Positions 1 through 6,371 of a stretch of DNA of 6,413 nucleotides are shown here, piece after piece. A program made the position numbers and the translations under genes. The notes beneath the pieces were generated by a model. That model did no database searches. It worked only from the letters and a program-made list of their open reading frames with translations, and had not been told where the DNA came from. The DNA lies in NCBI GenBank assembly GCA_946477805.1, contig CAMKZP010000225.1, forward strand, positions 1 to 6,413. Reading direction: 5' to 3'. The stretch is from an uncultured Enterobacter sp. (GTDB lineage: Bacteria > Pseudomonadota > Gammaproteobacteria > Enterobacterales > Enterobacteriaceae). The number at the start of each line of letters is the position of its first letter. The stretch's first letter is position 1.

Positions 1-28
1 TAAAAAGCCCTCTTCGGAGGGTTTTTTT
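1..28 (+). terminator. Rho-independent terminator of an upstream gene
   Basis: CCCTC (8-12) pairs with GAGGG (17-21) around a TTCG loop closed by C-G, the very stable UUCG tetraloop arrangement. Seven T residues follow (22-28), and an A-run (2-6) precedes the stem and can extend it. The hairpin with its U-tract marks the end of a plus-strand transcript entering from the left. In E. coli the gene before katG is metF, so metF is the likely owner, but no coding sequence for it is visible. The A-run means it could also work weakly on the minus strand. Confidence 0.88.
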
Positions 29-74
29 GATTTATAAGGGTTTTATTTTCCCGCCATATCGGCAATGCTGCTTA

Positions 75-89
75 TGACTTAAAAAGTCA
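75..89. repeat. Perfect 6-bp inverted repeat upstream of katG
   Basis: TGACTT (75-80) and AAGTCA (84-89) form a perfect dyad around AAA. It lies roughly 70-85 bp upstream of the inferred katG transcription start, just before the probable OxyR site, and has no T-run after it, so it does not look like a terminator. It could be an operator half-site pair or simply AT-rich chance symmetry. I do not recognise it as the target of a particular regulator. Confidence 0.35.
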
Positions 90-90
90 C

Positions 91-125
91 ATAGTTTCAA
101 GGTGTAATTAAACGGAATTAACTAT
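91..125 (+). promoter_or_regulatory. Probable OxyR binding site of katG
   Basis: OxyR contacts degenerate ATAGnT elements arranged as tandem dyads. The right half (111-125) matches ATAGntnnnanCTAT at the terminal CTAT (122-125), at A120, and at A111 and G114. It sits directly against the -35, as in the remembered E. coli katG promoter. On the left, ATAGTT (91-96) followed by A100 gives a good outer element. The spacing between halves is about 5 bp rather than the canonical 7, so the left limit is uncertain. Activation by oxidised OxyR is the established control of enterobacterial katG; its application here is inferred from position and the partial motif. Confidence 0.5.
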
Positions 126-153
126 CGAATCTGTGGGTTATCCCAACTATACC
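125..153 (+). promoter_or_regulatory. katG sigma-70 promoter (-35/-10)
   Basis: The -10 is TATACC (148-153) and the -35 is the poor hexamer TCGAAT (125-130), separated by 17 bp. The arrangement aligns without gaps to the remembered E. coli katG promoter (TCGCAT, 17 bp, TATAAC), and the 17 nt between the -10 and the TATCGTAACGG leader block are also the same length. A weak -35 touching an OxyR site is typical of a promoter that needs an activator. Transcription should start near 160, giving a leader of about 45 nt. Confidence 0.65.
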
Positions 154-205
154 TTATCAATAAGGGCGTATATCGTAACGGTAACACAGCAAAGGGAGCA
201 TAATA

Positions 206-2386
206 ATGAGCACGTCAGACGAAACCAACACTGCGGCATCAGCCGGCAAATGCCCGTTTCATCAGGGCGGCGTCGATCATAGCGCAGGTGCAGGCACCGG
301 CAGTAAAGAGTGGTGGCCTAAGCAACTCCGCATCGACCTTCTGAACCAACATTCCAGCCGCTCTAACCCATTGGGCGAAGACTTCGACTACCGCAAAGAA
401 TTCAGCAAGCTTGATTACTCTGCTCTCAAGGGCGATCTCAAAGCACTTTTAACCGATTCCCAGCCCTGGTGGCCAGCCGACTGGGGCAGCTATGCGGGCC
501 TGTTTATTCGTATGGCCTGGCACGGCGCGGGTACCTATCGCTCCGTTGACGGACGCGGCGGCGCCGGACGCGGACAGCAGCGCTTTGCGCCGCTGAACTC
601 CTGGCCTGATAACGTCAGCCTGGATAAAGCCCGCCGTCTGCTGTGGCCTATCAAGCAAAAATACGGCCAAAAAATCTCCTGGGCGGACCTCTTTATCCTG
701 GCGGGTAACGTGGCGCTCGAAAACTCCGGCTTCCGCACCTTTGGTTTTGGCGCCGGGCGTGAAGACGTCTGGGAACCGGATCTGGACGTGAACTGGGGCG
801 ATGAAAAAGCCTGGCTGACCCACCGTGACCCGGAAGCGCTGGCAAAACGCCCGCTGGCCGCCACCGAAATGGGCCTGATTTACGTGAACCCGGAAGGGCC
901 AAACGCCAGCGGCGATCCGCTGTCTGCGGCGGCGGCTATTCGCGCCACCTTCGGCAACATGGGTATGAACGATGAAGAGACCGTAGCGCTGATTGCGGGC
1001 GGCCACACTCTGGGTAAAACCCACGGTGCGGGTGAAGCCACCCACGTGGGAACAGACCCGGAAGCGTCACCGATTGAAGCGCAGGGCCTGGGCTGGACCA
1101 GCACGCACGGCACGGGGATTGGCGCAGACGCCATCACCTCAGGCCTTGAAGTCATCTGGTCACAAACCCCGACCCAGTGGAGCAACTACTTCTTCGAGAA
1201 CCTGTTCAAATACGAGTGGGTACAGACCCGCAGCCCGGCAGGTGCGATCCAGTTTGAAGCGGTAGATGCCCCGGACATCATGCCTGACCCGTTCGACCCG
1301 TCGAAAAAACGCAAACCCACTATGCTGGTCACCGACCTGACGCTGCGTTTTGACCCTGAGTTCGAGAAAATTTCCCGTCGCTTCCTGAACGATCCGCAGG
1401 CCTTTAACGAAGCCTTCGCGCGGGCCTGGTTCAAGCTGACCCACCGCGACATGGGGCCAATTTCTCGCTACCTCGGGCCAGAAGTGCCAAAAGAAGAGCT
1501 CATCTGGCAGGATCCGCTGCCGCAGCCGTTCTTCCACCCAACCGCGGCAGATATTGAAAGCCTGAAATCTGAGATTGCGGCTTCCGGTCTTTCCGTGAGC
1601 GAGCTGGTCTCCGTTGCCTGGGCGTCTGCGTCAACCTTCCGCGGCGGCGATAAGCGCGGCGGGGCAAACGGTGCGCGTCTGGCGCTGGCGCCACAGCGTA
1701 GCTGGGATGTTAACGCCGCGGCCGTGCGCGCGCTGCCAGTACTGGAAGACATCTATAAGTCATCCCACAAAGCTTCACTGGCCGATATTATCGTGCTGGC
1801 GGGCGTCGTTGGGGTTGAGCAGGCCGCGAAGGCCGCAGGCGTTTACGTCAACGTACCCTTCACCCCGGGCCGCGTCGATGCGCGTCAGGATCAGACGGAT
1901 ATCGAGATGTTTAACCTGCTCGAGCCGATTGCCGACGGCTTCCGCAACTACCGTGCGCAGGTGGATGTGTCCACCACCGAGTCACTGCTGATCGACAAAG
2001 CCCAGCAGCTGACGCTGACCGCGCCGGAGCTGACGGTGCTGATCGGCGGGCTGCGCGTGTTGGGCACCAACTTTGACGGCAGCAAGAACGGCGTCTTCAC
2101 CGACCGCGAAGGCGTGCTGAGCACCGATTTCTTCGTGAACCTGCTGGATATGAACACCCAGTGGAAAGCGACGGACGAATCCAACGAACTGTTTGCCGGC
2201 AGTGACCGCGCCAGCGGTGAGGTGAAATACACCGCGACCCGCGCCGACCTGGTGTTTGGTTCCAACGCCGTCCTGCGCGCGCTGGCCGAAGTTTACGCCA
2301 GCAGCGATGCCAGCGAGAAGTTCGTCCGTGACTTCGTGGCAGCATGGGCGAAGGTGATGGATCTGGATCGGTTTGACCTGAAATAG
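206..2386 (+). CDS. katG: Catalase-peroxidase KatG (haem, hydroperoxidase I)
   Basis: This is a cytoplasmic haem enzyme that dismutates hydrogen peroxide and also has broad peroxidase activity. It is 726 aa, the length of E. coli KatG as I remember it, and collinear throughout. The N-terminal peroxidase domain has the distal triad R102-W105-H106 in RMAWHGAGTYR. Y226 and M252 complete the Trp-Tyr-Met adduct needed for catalase activity, H267 in the GGHTLGKTHG motif is the proximal haem ligand, and W318 is the proximal tryptophan. The C-terminal half is the usual degenerate, haem-free duplicated domain (roughly 420-726, with AWASASTFRGGDKRGG). The ATG is fixed by AGGGAG at 193-198, 7 nt upstream, and by the conserved MSTSD start. 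The stop is TAG. Terminators on both sides and an OxyR-type promoter suggest a monocistronic peroxide-induced gene. No catalytic residue is missing. Confidence 0.98.
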   Translation: MSTSDETNTAASAGKCPFHQGGVDHSAGAGTGSKEWWPKQLRIDLLNQHSSRSNPLGEDFDYRKEFSKLDYSALKGDLKALLTDSQPWWPADWGSYAGLFIRMAWHGAGTYRSVDGRGGAGRGQQRFAPLNSWPDNVSLDKARRLLWPIKQKYGQKISWADLFILAGNVALENSGFRTFGFGAGREDVWEPDLDVNWGDEKAWLTHRDPEALAKRPLAATEMGLIYVNPEGPNASGDPLSAAAAIRATFGNMGMNDEETVALIAGGHTLGKTHGAGEATHVGTDPEASPIEAQGLGWTSTHGTGIGADAITSGLEVIWSQTPTQWSNYFFENLFKYEWVQTRSPAGAIQFEAVDAPDIMPDPFDPSKKRKPTMLVTDLTLRFDPEFEKISRRFLNDPQAFNEAFARAWFKLTHRDMGPISRYLGPEVPKEELIWQDPLPQPFFHPTAADIESLKSEIAASGLSVSELVSVAWASASTFRGGDKRGGANGARLALAPQRSWDVNAAAVRALPVLEDIYKSSHKASLADIIVLAGVVGVEQAAKAAGVYVNVPFTPGRVDARQDQTDIEMFNLLEPIADGFRNYRAQVDVSTTESLLIDKAQQLTLTAPELTVLIGGLRVLGTNFDGSKNGVFTDREGVLSTDFFVNLLDMNTQWKATDESNELFAGSDRASGEVKYTATRADLVFGSNAVLRALAEVYASSDASEKFVRDFVAAWAKVMDLDRFDLK

Positions 2387-2388
2387 TC

Positions 2389-2417
2389 AAAATCCCCGCC
2401 GCGGCGGGGATTTTTTT
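2389..2417 (+). terminator. katG Rho-independent terminator, possibly bidirectional
   Basis: A GC-rich hairpin begins only 2 nt after the katG stop. The core CCCCGCCGCGGCGGGG (2394-2409) is a perfect palindrome, flanked by AAAAT (2389-2393) and ATTTTTTT (2410-2417), which lengthens the stem and supplies the U-tract. Read on the minus strand it ends in GGGGATTTTG, with a run of only four Ts, so it may also stop transcripts leaving gldA. Confidence 0.92.
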
Positions 2418-2429
2418 GACCAGTCATGC

Positions 2430-2461
2430 AAGCCGGGGAAGGCGTAGCCGCCACCCGGCTT
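2430..2461. repeat. REP-like palindrome in the katG/gldA convergent spacer
   Basis: AAGCCGGG (2430-2437) pairs with CCCGGCTT (2454-2461), and the loop carries an inner GGC-GTA-GCC stem (2441-2449). On the minus strand it reads GCCGGGTGGCGGCTACGCC..., which matches the form of REP elements I know from Enterobacter and Klebsiella. It lies between convergent genes, a usual place for REPs, 5 nt beyond the gldA stop. On the plus strand it runs into TTTTTT (2460-2465), so it could act as a back-up terminator for katG and protect the 3' ends of mRNAs. The REP class is inferred from form, since only one copy is in view. Confidence 0.7.
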
Positions 2462-2466
2462 TTTTG

Positions 2467-3570
2467 TTATTCCCACTCCTGCAGGAAACGCTGCCCATAC
2501 TGGTCGGCCACCAGCAGCGCCGCATACACCTGATCCGACGTCACGCCGCCCGGCATGTTGTGGATGGTTTCACCTTCTGCGCAGGATGCTTCCGCGATCA
2601 AACGCATTTTGGCCGGGATATCCTCTTTGATGTTCAGCTGCGCCAGCGTGATCGGCAACCCGACGCTGTGACAAAGCGCCGCGACGGTCTCGATCTCCTC
2701 AACCGGCGCGTTTTCCAGCACCAGCTGCGTTAGCGTGCCGAACGCGACTTTTTCGCCGTGATAGAAGTGATGCGCGTCCGGCACCGCCGTCATGCCGTTG
2801 TGAATAGCGTGCGCCGCCGCCAGCCCGCCGCTTTCAAAACCGACGCCGCTGAGATAGGTATTCGCTTCGATAATGCGTTCGAGAGCGGGTGTTACGACGT
2901 GCTGCTCGGCCGCCAGCATTGCTTTTTCACCCTCTTCAACCAGCGTATTGAAACACAGCTCGGCCAGCGCGAGCGCTGCCTGGGTGCATTTGCCCCCAGC
3001 CATGGTGGTTGCCCCGCTGCGCGAGCAGGCGCGTGCTTCAAACCAGGTCGCCAGCGCGTCGCCAATCCCCGCCGCCAGCAGGCGTGCCGGTGCGCCCGCC
3101 ACCACTTTGGTGTCGACGATAACCATGTTCGGGTTATGTGGCAGCATCAGGTAGCGATCGAACTCGCCGCTGTCGGTGTAAATCACGGAAAGGGCGCTGC
3201 AGGGCGCATCGGTAGAGGCGATGGTCGGAGCAATCGCGACCGGCACATCCATAAAGTGGGCCAGCGCTTTGGCGGTATCCAGGGTTTTACCGCCGCCAAT
3301 GCCGAGCACGGCCAGGCAGTCGGCGCTGTCGGCCAGCTTTTTCAGACGATCGATTTCGTTTTGTGAACATTCACCGCCAAAGGGGGCGATTTCAGCATGA
3401 AGTTCAGCTTGCTCAAAGCTTTTACGCAGGGTCTCTTCGGCAAAACCCAGCACAAATTTATCGCCGACGACCAGCCAGCGATCTGCCAGCGGCTTCAGAT
3501 AGTCGCCGAGACGGGTGAGCGCATCAGCGCCCTGAATGTATTTGCCCGGTGATTGAATGATACGGTCCAT
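2467..3570 (-). CDS. gldA: Glycerol dehydrogenase GldA (NAD-dependent)
   Basis: This enzyme interconverts glycerol and dihydroxyacetone with NAD(H); the E. coli enzyme also reduces small ketones and aldehydes such as methylglyoxal. It is 367 aa, the same length as E. coli GldA and collinear with it, and belongs to the iron-containing (group III) alcohol dehydrogenase family. The N-terminal Rossmann-like half holds the nucleotide-binding GIGGGKTLDTAK motif (residues 90-101) and TIASTDAP with D121. The C-terminal helical half supplies the metal ligands D171, H254 (AAAHAIHNG) and H271 (HHFYHGEK), all present. It is the last gene of the ptsA-fsaB-gldA run. The ATG at 3570 is preceded by GGGAG with 7-nt spacing. 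Another ATG 5 nt further upstream is only 2 nt from that site and out of frame, so it is not the start. The stop TAA is followed closely by the REP-like palindrome. Confidence 0.97.
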   Translation of the reverse strand: MDRIIQSPGKYIQGADALTRLGDYLKPLADRWLVVGDKFVLGFAEETLRKSFEQAELHAEIAPFGGECSQNEIDRLKKLADSADCLAVLGIGGGKTLDTAKALAHFMDVPVAIAPTIASTDAPCSALSVIYTDSGEFDRYLMLPHNPNMVIVDTKVVAGAPARLLAAGIGDALATWFEARACSRSGATTMAGGKCTQAALALAELCFNTLVEEGEKAMLAAEQHVVTPALERIIEANTYLSGVGFESGGLAAAHAIHNGMTAVPDAHHFYHGEKVAFGTLTQLVLENAPVEEIETVAALCHSVGLPITLAQLNIKEDIPAKMRLIAEASCAEGETIHNMPGGVTSDQVYAALLVADQYGQRFLQEWE

Positions 3571-3582
3571 AACATGTCTCCC

Positions 3583-4245
3583 TTAGAGGTTGAGGTTACC
3601 AAACGCGTTTTTCCAGTCCTGCTCGAACATCTCTATGGCTGACTCTACCGCCGGGGTGCCGAGCATTTGTTGCGCTACATCTAAAGGAAGCGTGATTGCT
3701 TCACATCCGGCAAGCAGGCAGTCCAGCGCCTGACGCGGCGTTTTGAAGCTGGCGGCCAATACCCTGCTGTCCGGCGCGTGCAGTTCGAGCAGGGACTGCA
3801 GCTCCTGCACCATGCGAATGCCGTCTCCACCCTGGGCATCGACGCGGTTAACGTACGGGGCGACATACTTCGCCCCTGCCAGCGCGGCGAGCAGCCCCTG
3901 CGAGGCGCTGTAAACGGCCGTGCCCAGCGTGGTGATGCCCTCGTTTTTCAGCGCCTTAATCGCGCTAAGCCCCTCAGCCGTCACCGGAATTTTCACCACG
4001 ATGTCTGGAATGGCGTTGCTGAGGCGTTTGGCTTGCGCCACCATGCCTTGCGCATCACGGCTCATGGTCTGGGCAAACAGCGTGCCTTCCGGCCCGATGG
4101 CCTGCTGCAGGCGCGGCAGCACGTCCCAGATGGATTCACGGCTGGCGGCGATGATGCTCGGGTTGGTGGTCACGCCCGCAATCGGAAAAATGCGCGCCAG
4201 GCGTTCAACTTCCGCCACGTTGGCGGTATCCAGGTACAGTTCCAT
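3583..4245 (-). CDS. fsaB: Fructose-6-phosphate aldolase FsaB (TalC), transaldolase family
   Basis: This is a small class I aldolase of the transaldolase-like fold. In E. coli, FsaA/FsaB split fructose 6-phosphate into dihydroxyacetone and glyceraldehyde 3-phosphate, and the reverse aldol reaction also occurs. It is 220 aa, the FsaB length, and is collinear with the E. coli protein. K85 in VVKIPVT is the Schiff-base lysine, D6 lies in YLDTAN, TTNPS is at 26-30, Q59, T109 and S166 line the site, and Y131 and R134 lie in APYVNRVDAQGGDG, the FSA-type pattern with Tyr in the position that distinguishes it from true transaldolases. The start ATG follows ACGAGGAAAAATA (AGGA, 7-nt spacing), and the gene lies 14 nt after the ptsA stop and 12 nt before gldA, so the three are almost certainly co-transcribed. 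Its product dihydroxyacetone is the substrate of GldA. The older name talC reflects family membership only. Confidence 0.96.
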   Translation of the reverse strand: MELYLDTANVAEVERLARIFPIAGVTTNPSIIAASRESIWDVLPRLQQAIGPEGTLFAQTMSRDAQGMVAQAKRLSNAIPDIVVKIPVTAEGLSAIKALKNEGITTLGTAVYSASQGLLAALAGAKYVAPYVNRVDAQGGDGIRMVQELQSLLELHAPDSRVLAASFKTPRQALDCLLAGCEAITLPLDVAQQMLGTPAVESAIEMFEQDWKNAFGNLNL

Positions 4246-4259
4246 TATTTTTCCTCGTA

Positions 4260-6371
4260 TTAAAGTTCTAATTCGTGTTCCAGCAGAGAGGCGATGGCCT
4301 CTTCTGAACGGGCGTTGACCAGGGCGCTGCGGAAATCGTCATGCATGATGCGTCGCGCAAGGCGGGAAAAAATACGCATGTGCTGGTCGCCCGCGGCGTG
4401 TTTGTTCAGCGTAAGCATGATGATGAACTGTGCCTCCTCATCGCCCCACATAACCGGGGATTTCAGGCGCGCTACGCTGATGGTGGATTGTTCAATATGC
4501 TCCGATTTGCTGTGCGGAATGGCGAAGCTAAAGCCCAGCCCGGTGGGGAAAACGGCTTCGCGCGCCCACAGGTCGGCCTCCAGCTTACGGGGATAGCGGC
4601 AGCGCCCGGCGAGCAGCAGGTTATCGGTCATTCCCTTCATGACCTCTTCTTTACTGTACCAGTCGTTATCCAGCGAAATGCAGCGCGGGGTGACCAGCGG
4701 CGTATCCTGCTGATTCATGCGGAACTGTGCGAGCAGGTGTTCTACTTCAAGCGAGGTGCGACACGCCATCGCCTGGTTGAGCAGCTGGCGGCAGGCGCGG
4801 CTATCAAGCTGTGACAGGCGGGCCTTCGTCGCCGGAATAGCGGGCGATCCCATACTGAGCTCGTCCAGCCCCAGCCCCACCAGCAGCGGCAGCACGGAGC
4901 CTTTGGCGCCCAGCTCGCCGCACAGGCCAATCCATTTACCCTGGCGATGAACGGCCTGCACCGCGTAATCCAGCGCGCGCAGGAAGGCCGGGTTCAGGCT
5001 GTTGTAATGGCGCGTGACTTTGGCGTTGTCGCGGTCAACCGCCAGGAGATACTGCGTCAGGTCATTGCTGCCGATGCTAAAGAAATCAATCTCTTCGCAA
5101 CACTGATCGATGATGAACATCACCGAGGGGACTTCGAGCATGATGCCGAGCGGGATTTTTTCATCAAAAGGAATATGCTCTGCGCGAAGCTGTTGTTTCG
5201 CTTCGGCGAGCTTCTCTTTGACCCACAGGATCTCTTCCATGGATGAGATCATCGGGATCATGATCTTCAGGCTGCCGTGAGCGGAGGCGCGAAGGATCGC
5301 CCGAAGCTGGGTGGTGAAAAGCGCGGCATACTCTTCGTAAATACGCACGGCGCGATACCCGAGGAACGGATTGTTTTCCGCCGGAATATTCAGATATTCC
5401 ACCGGCTTATCGCCGCCGATATCCATGGTCCGCACGATGATGCTTCGCCCGTTAGCACTTTCCATCGCCTGGCAAAAGATGTTGTACAGCTCGCTTTCGC
5501 CGGGTGCGCTGGTGCGGTCCATATACAGCATTTCGGTGCGAAACAGGCCAACGCCCTCAGCGCCGTTTCCAAACGCGGCCTGAGCTTCCACCGCGTGGGC
5601 AATATTGGCCGCAATTTCAATGCGCAGGCCGTCGGCGGTTCTGGCCTCCCGGTCAAGCCAGACGCGCTGCTGCTCGCGTAGCGCCTGCTGTACCCGTGCT
5701 TCCTGACGGTAGTAACGCACGACCGCATCGTGGGCATTTACCACCACCGCGCCGGCATTGCCATCGATAAAGACGGTTTTATTCCGCCACTGCAGCAGGC
5801 TCTCGCCGTCGACGCCGACCAGCGTGGGAATATTAAAAGAGCGTGCAAGAATAACGGTGTGCGAGGTTGTGCCGCCGCTTTTTAACAGCAGCCCTTTAAG
5901 TAAGGTTTTATCGAGTTCCAGGAACTGACCGGGAGTGAGGTCGTCTGCAAGACAAACGCTCGGCTGCGTCAGCTGGCCCGGCGCCGGGAAACGCTGCTCC
6001 CCGTAGATCTGCTGCAAAAGCTGATAGCAAACGTCGCGCACATCCAGCACGCGTTCCCGCAGGTAGCTGCTGCTGGAACGGGAGAATTCAGCGCAGAAAT
6101 GGTTGGCGGTGGCGACTGTCGCCTGCGCGCAGCTCAGCCCCTGGTTCACGCCGGTAAGAAGGTGCTGTCGCAATGAGGCATCCGTCGCCAGCGAGCGATG
6201 CGCGTCGAGAATAGCGCTGGCGGTGCTGTCGCTGTCCAGCGCGCGCAGCGCTATGTTTTTCACCAGCAGGTTTAGGCCGTTATCCAGCGCGGACTGCTCT
6301 TCTTCCCTGCTTTTTGCTGCGGGTAAGTGGGTCAGGGCGTTGAGGTCCAGCGAGGTCAGTAAGGTCAGAAC
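4260..6371 (-). CDS. ptsA: Multiphosphoryl transfer protein PtsA (EI-EIIA), 5'-partial
   Basis: PtsA is a cytoplasmic PTS fusion that takes phosphate from phosphoenolpyruvate and passes it through HPr and EIIA modules towards a fructose-family permease. The readable frame has 703 codons to the TAA stop. From memory, E. coli PtsA is 833 aa and residue 1 here aligns with its residue 131, so the HPr domain and linker are missing. Visible in order: the EI N-terminal part with phospho-accepting His in GGTTSHT (codon at 5859-5861); the PEP-binding barrel with GVGLFRTEMLYM, SIGSNDLTQY and the CGELGA cysteine (4920-4922); and a C-terminal fructose-type EIIA domain with its His in FAIPHSKSEH (4512-4514). 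The GTG at 6263 is an internal valine, not a start, because homologous sequence continues upstream (SLDLNAL, LPAAK). The frame hits TAA at 6372-6374 only because the sequence turns back on itself there. The 3' end and spacing to fsaB are intact. The permease genes are not in view. Confidence 0.95.
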   Translation of the reverse strand, partial: VLTLLTSLDLNALTHLPAAKSREEEQSALDNGLNLLVKNIALRALDSDSTASAILDAHRSLATDASLRQHLLTGVNQGLSCAQATVATANHFCAEFSRSSSSYLRERVLDVRDVCYQLLQQIYGEQRFPAPGQLTQPSVCLADDLTPGQFLELDKTLLKGLLLKSGGTTSHTVILARSFNIPTLVGVDGESLLQWRNKTVFIDGNAGAVVVNAHDAVVRYYRQEARVQQALREQQRVWLDREARTADGLRIEIAANIAHAVEAQAAFGNGAEGVGLFRTEMLYMDRTSAPGESELYNIFCQAMESANGRSIIVRTMDIGGDKPVEYLNIPAENNPFLGYRAVRIYEEYAALFTTQLRAILRASAHGSLKIMIPMISSMEEILWVKEKLAEAKQQLRAEHIPFDEKIPLGIMLEVPSVMFIIDQCCEEIDFFSIGSNDLTQYLLAVDRDNAKVTRHYNSLNPAFLRALDYAVQAVHRQGKWIGLCGELGAKGSVLPLLVGLGLDELSMGSPAIPATKARLSQLDSRACRQLLNQAMACRTSLEVEHLLAQFRMNQQDTPLVTPRCISLDNDWYSKEEVMKGMTDNLLLAGRCRYPRKLEADLWAREAVFPTGLGFSFAIPHSKSEHIEQSTISVARLKSPVMWGDEEAQFIIMLTLNKHAAGDQHMRIFSRLARRIMHDDFRSALVNARSEEAIASLLEHELEL

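Noticed and set aside
1..3. TAA as the stop codon of an upstream gene such as metF
   Set aside because: Only three bases are available, so no frame can be read; the terminator supports an upstream gene but not this particular stop.
134..145. Small dyad TGGG-TTAT-CCCA between the -35 and -10 of katG
   Set aside because: It has only four base pairs, is not seen in the E. coli promoter as I remember it, and is easily produced by chance.
449..1045. A 198-codon minus-strand open frame inside katG
   Set aside because: It lies wholly antisense to a conserved enzyme, has no recognisable motif or ribosome site, and is explained by the GC-rich codon use of katG, which keeps opposite frames open.
2758..3366. 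A 202-codon plus-strand open frame over gldA
   Set aside because: It is fully antisense to GldA, whose metal ligands and nucleotide motif are intact; its composition (rich in Arg, Gly, His) is that of a shadow frame.
3778..4814. Plus-strand open frames opposite fsaB and the 3' part of ptsA
   Set aside because: They give low-complexity, Arg/Ala-rich translations without family resemblance, opposite well-conserved genes.
6260..6263. GTG as the real start of a shorter ptsA
   Set aside because: Conserved ptsA-encoded residues continue upstream for 36 codons, no convincing Shine-Dalgarno sequence precedes it, and starting here would cut into the EI domain.
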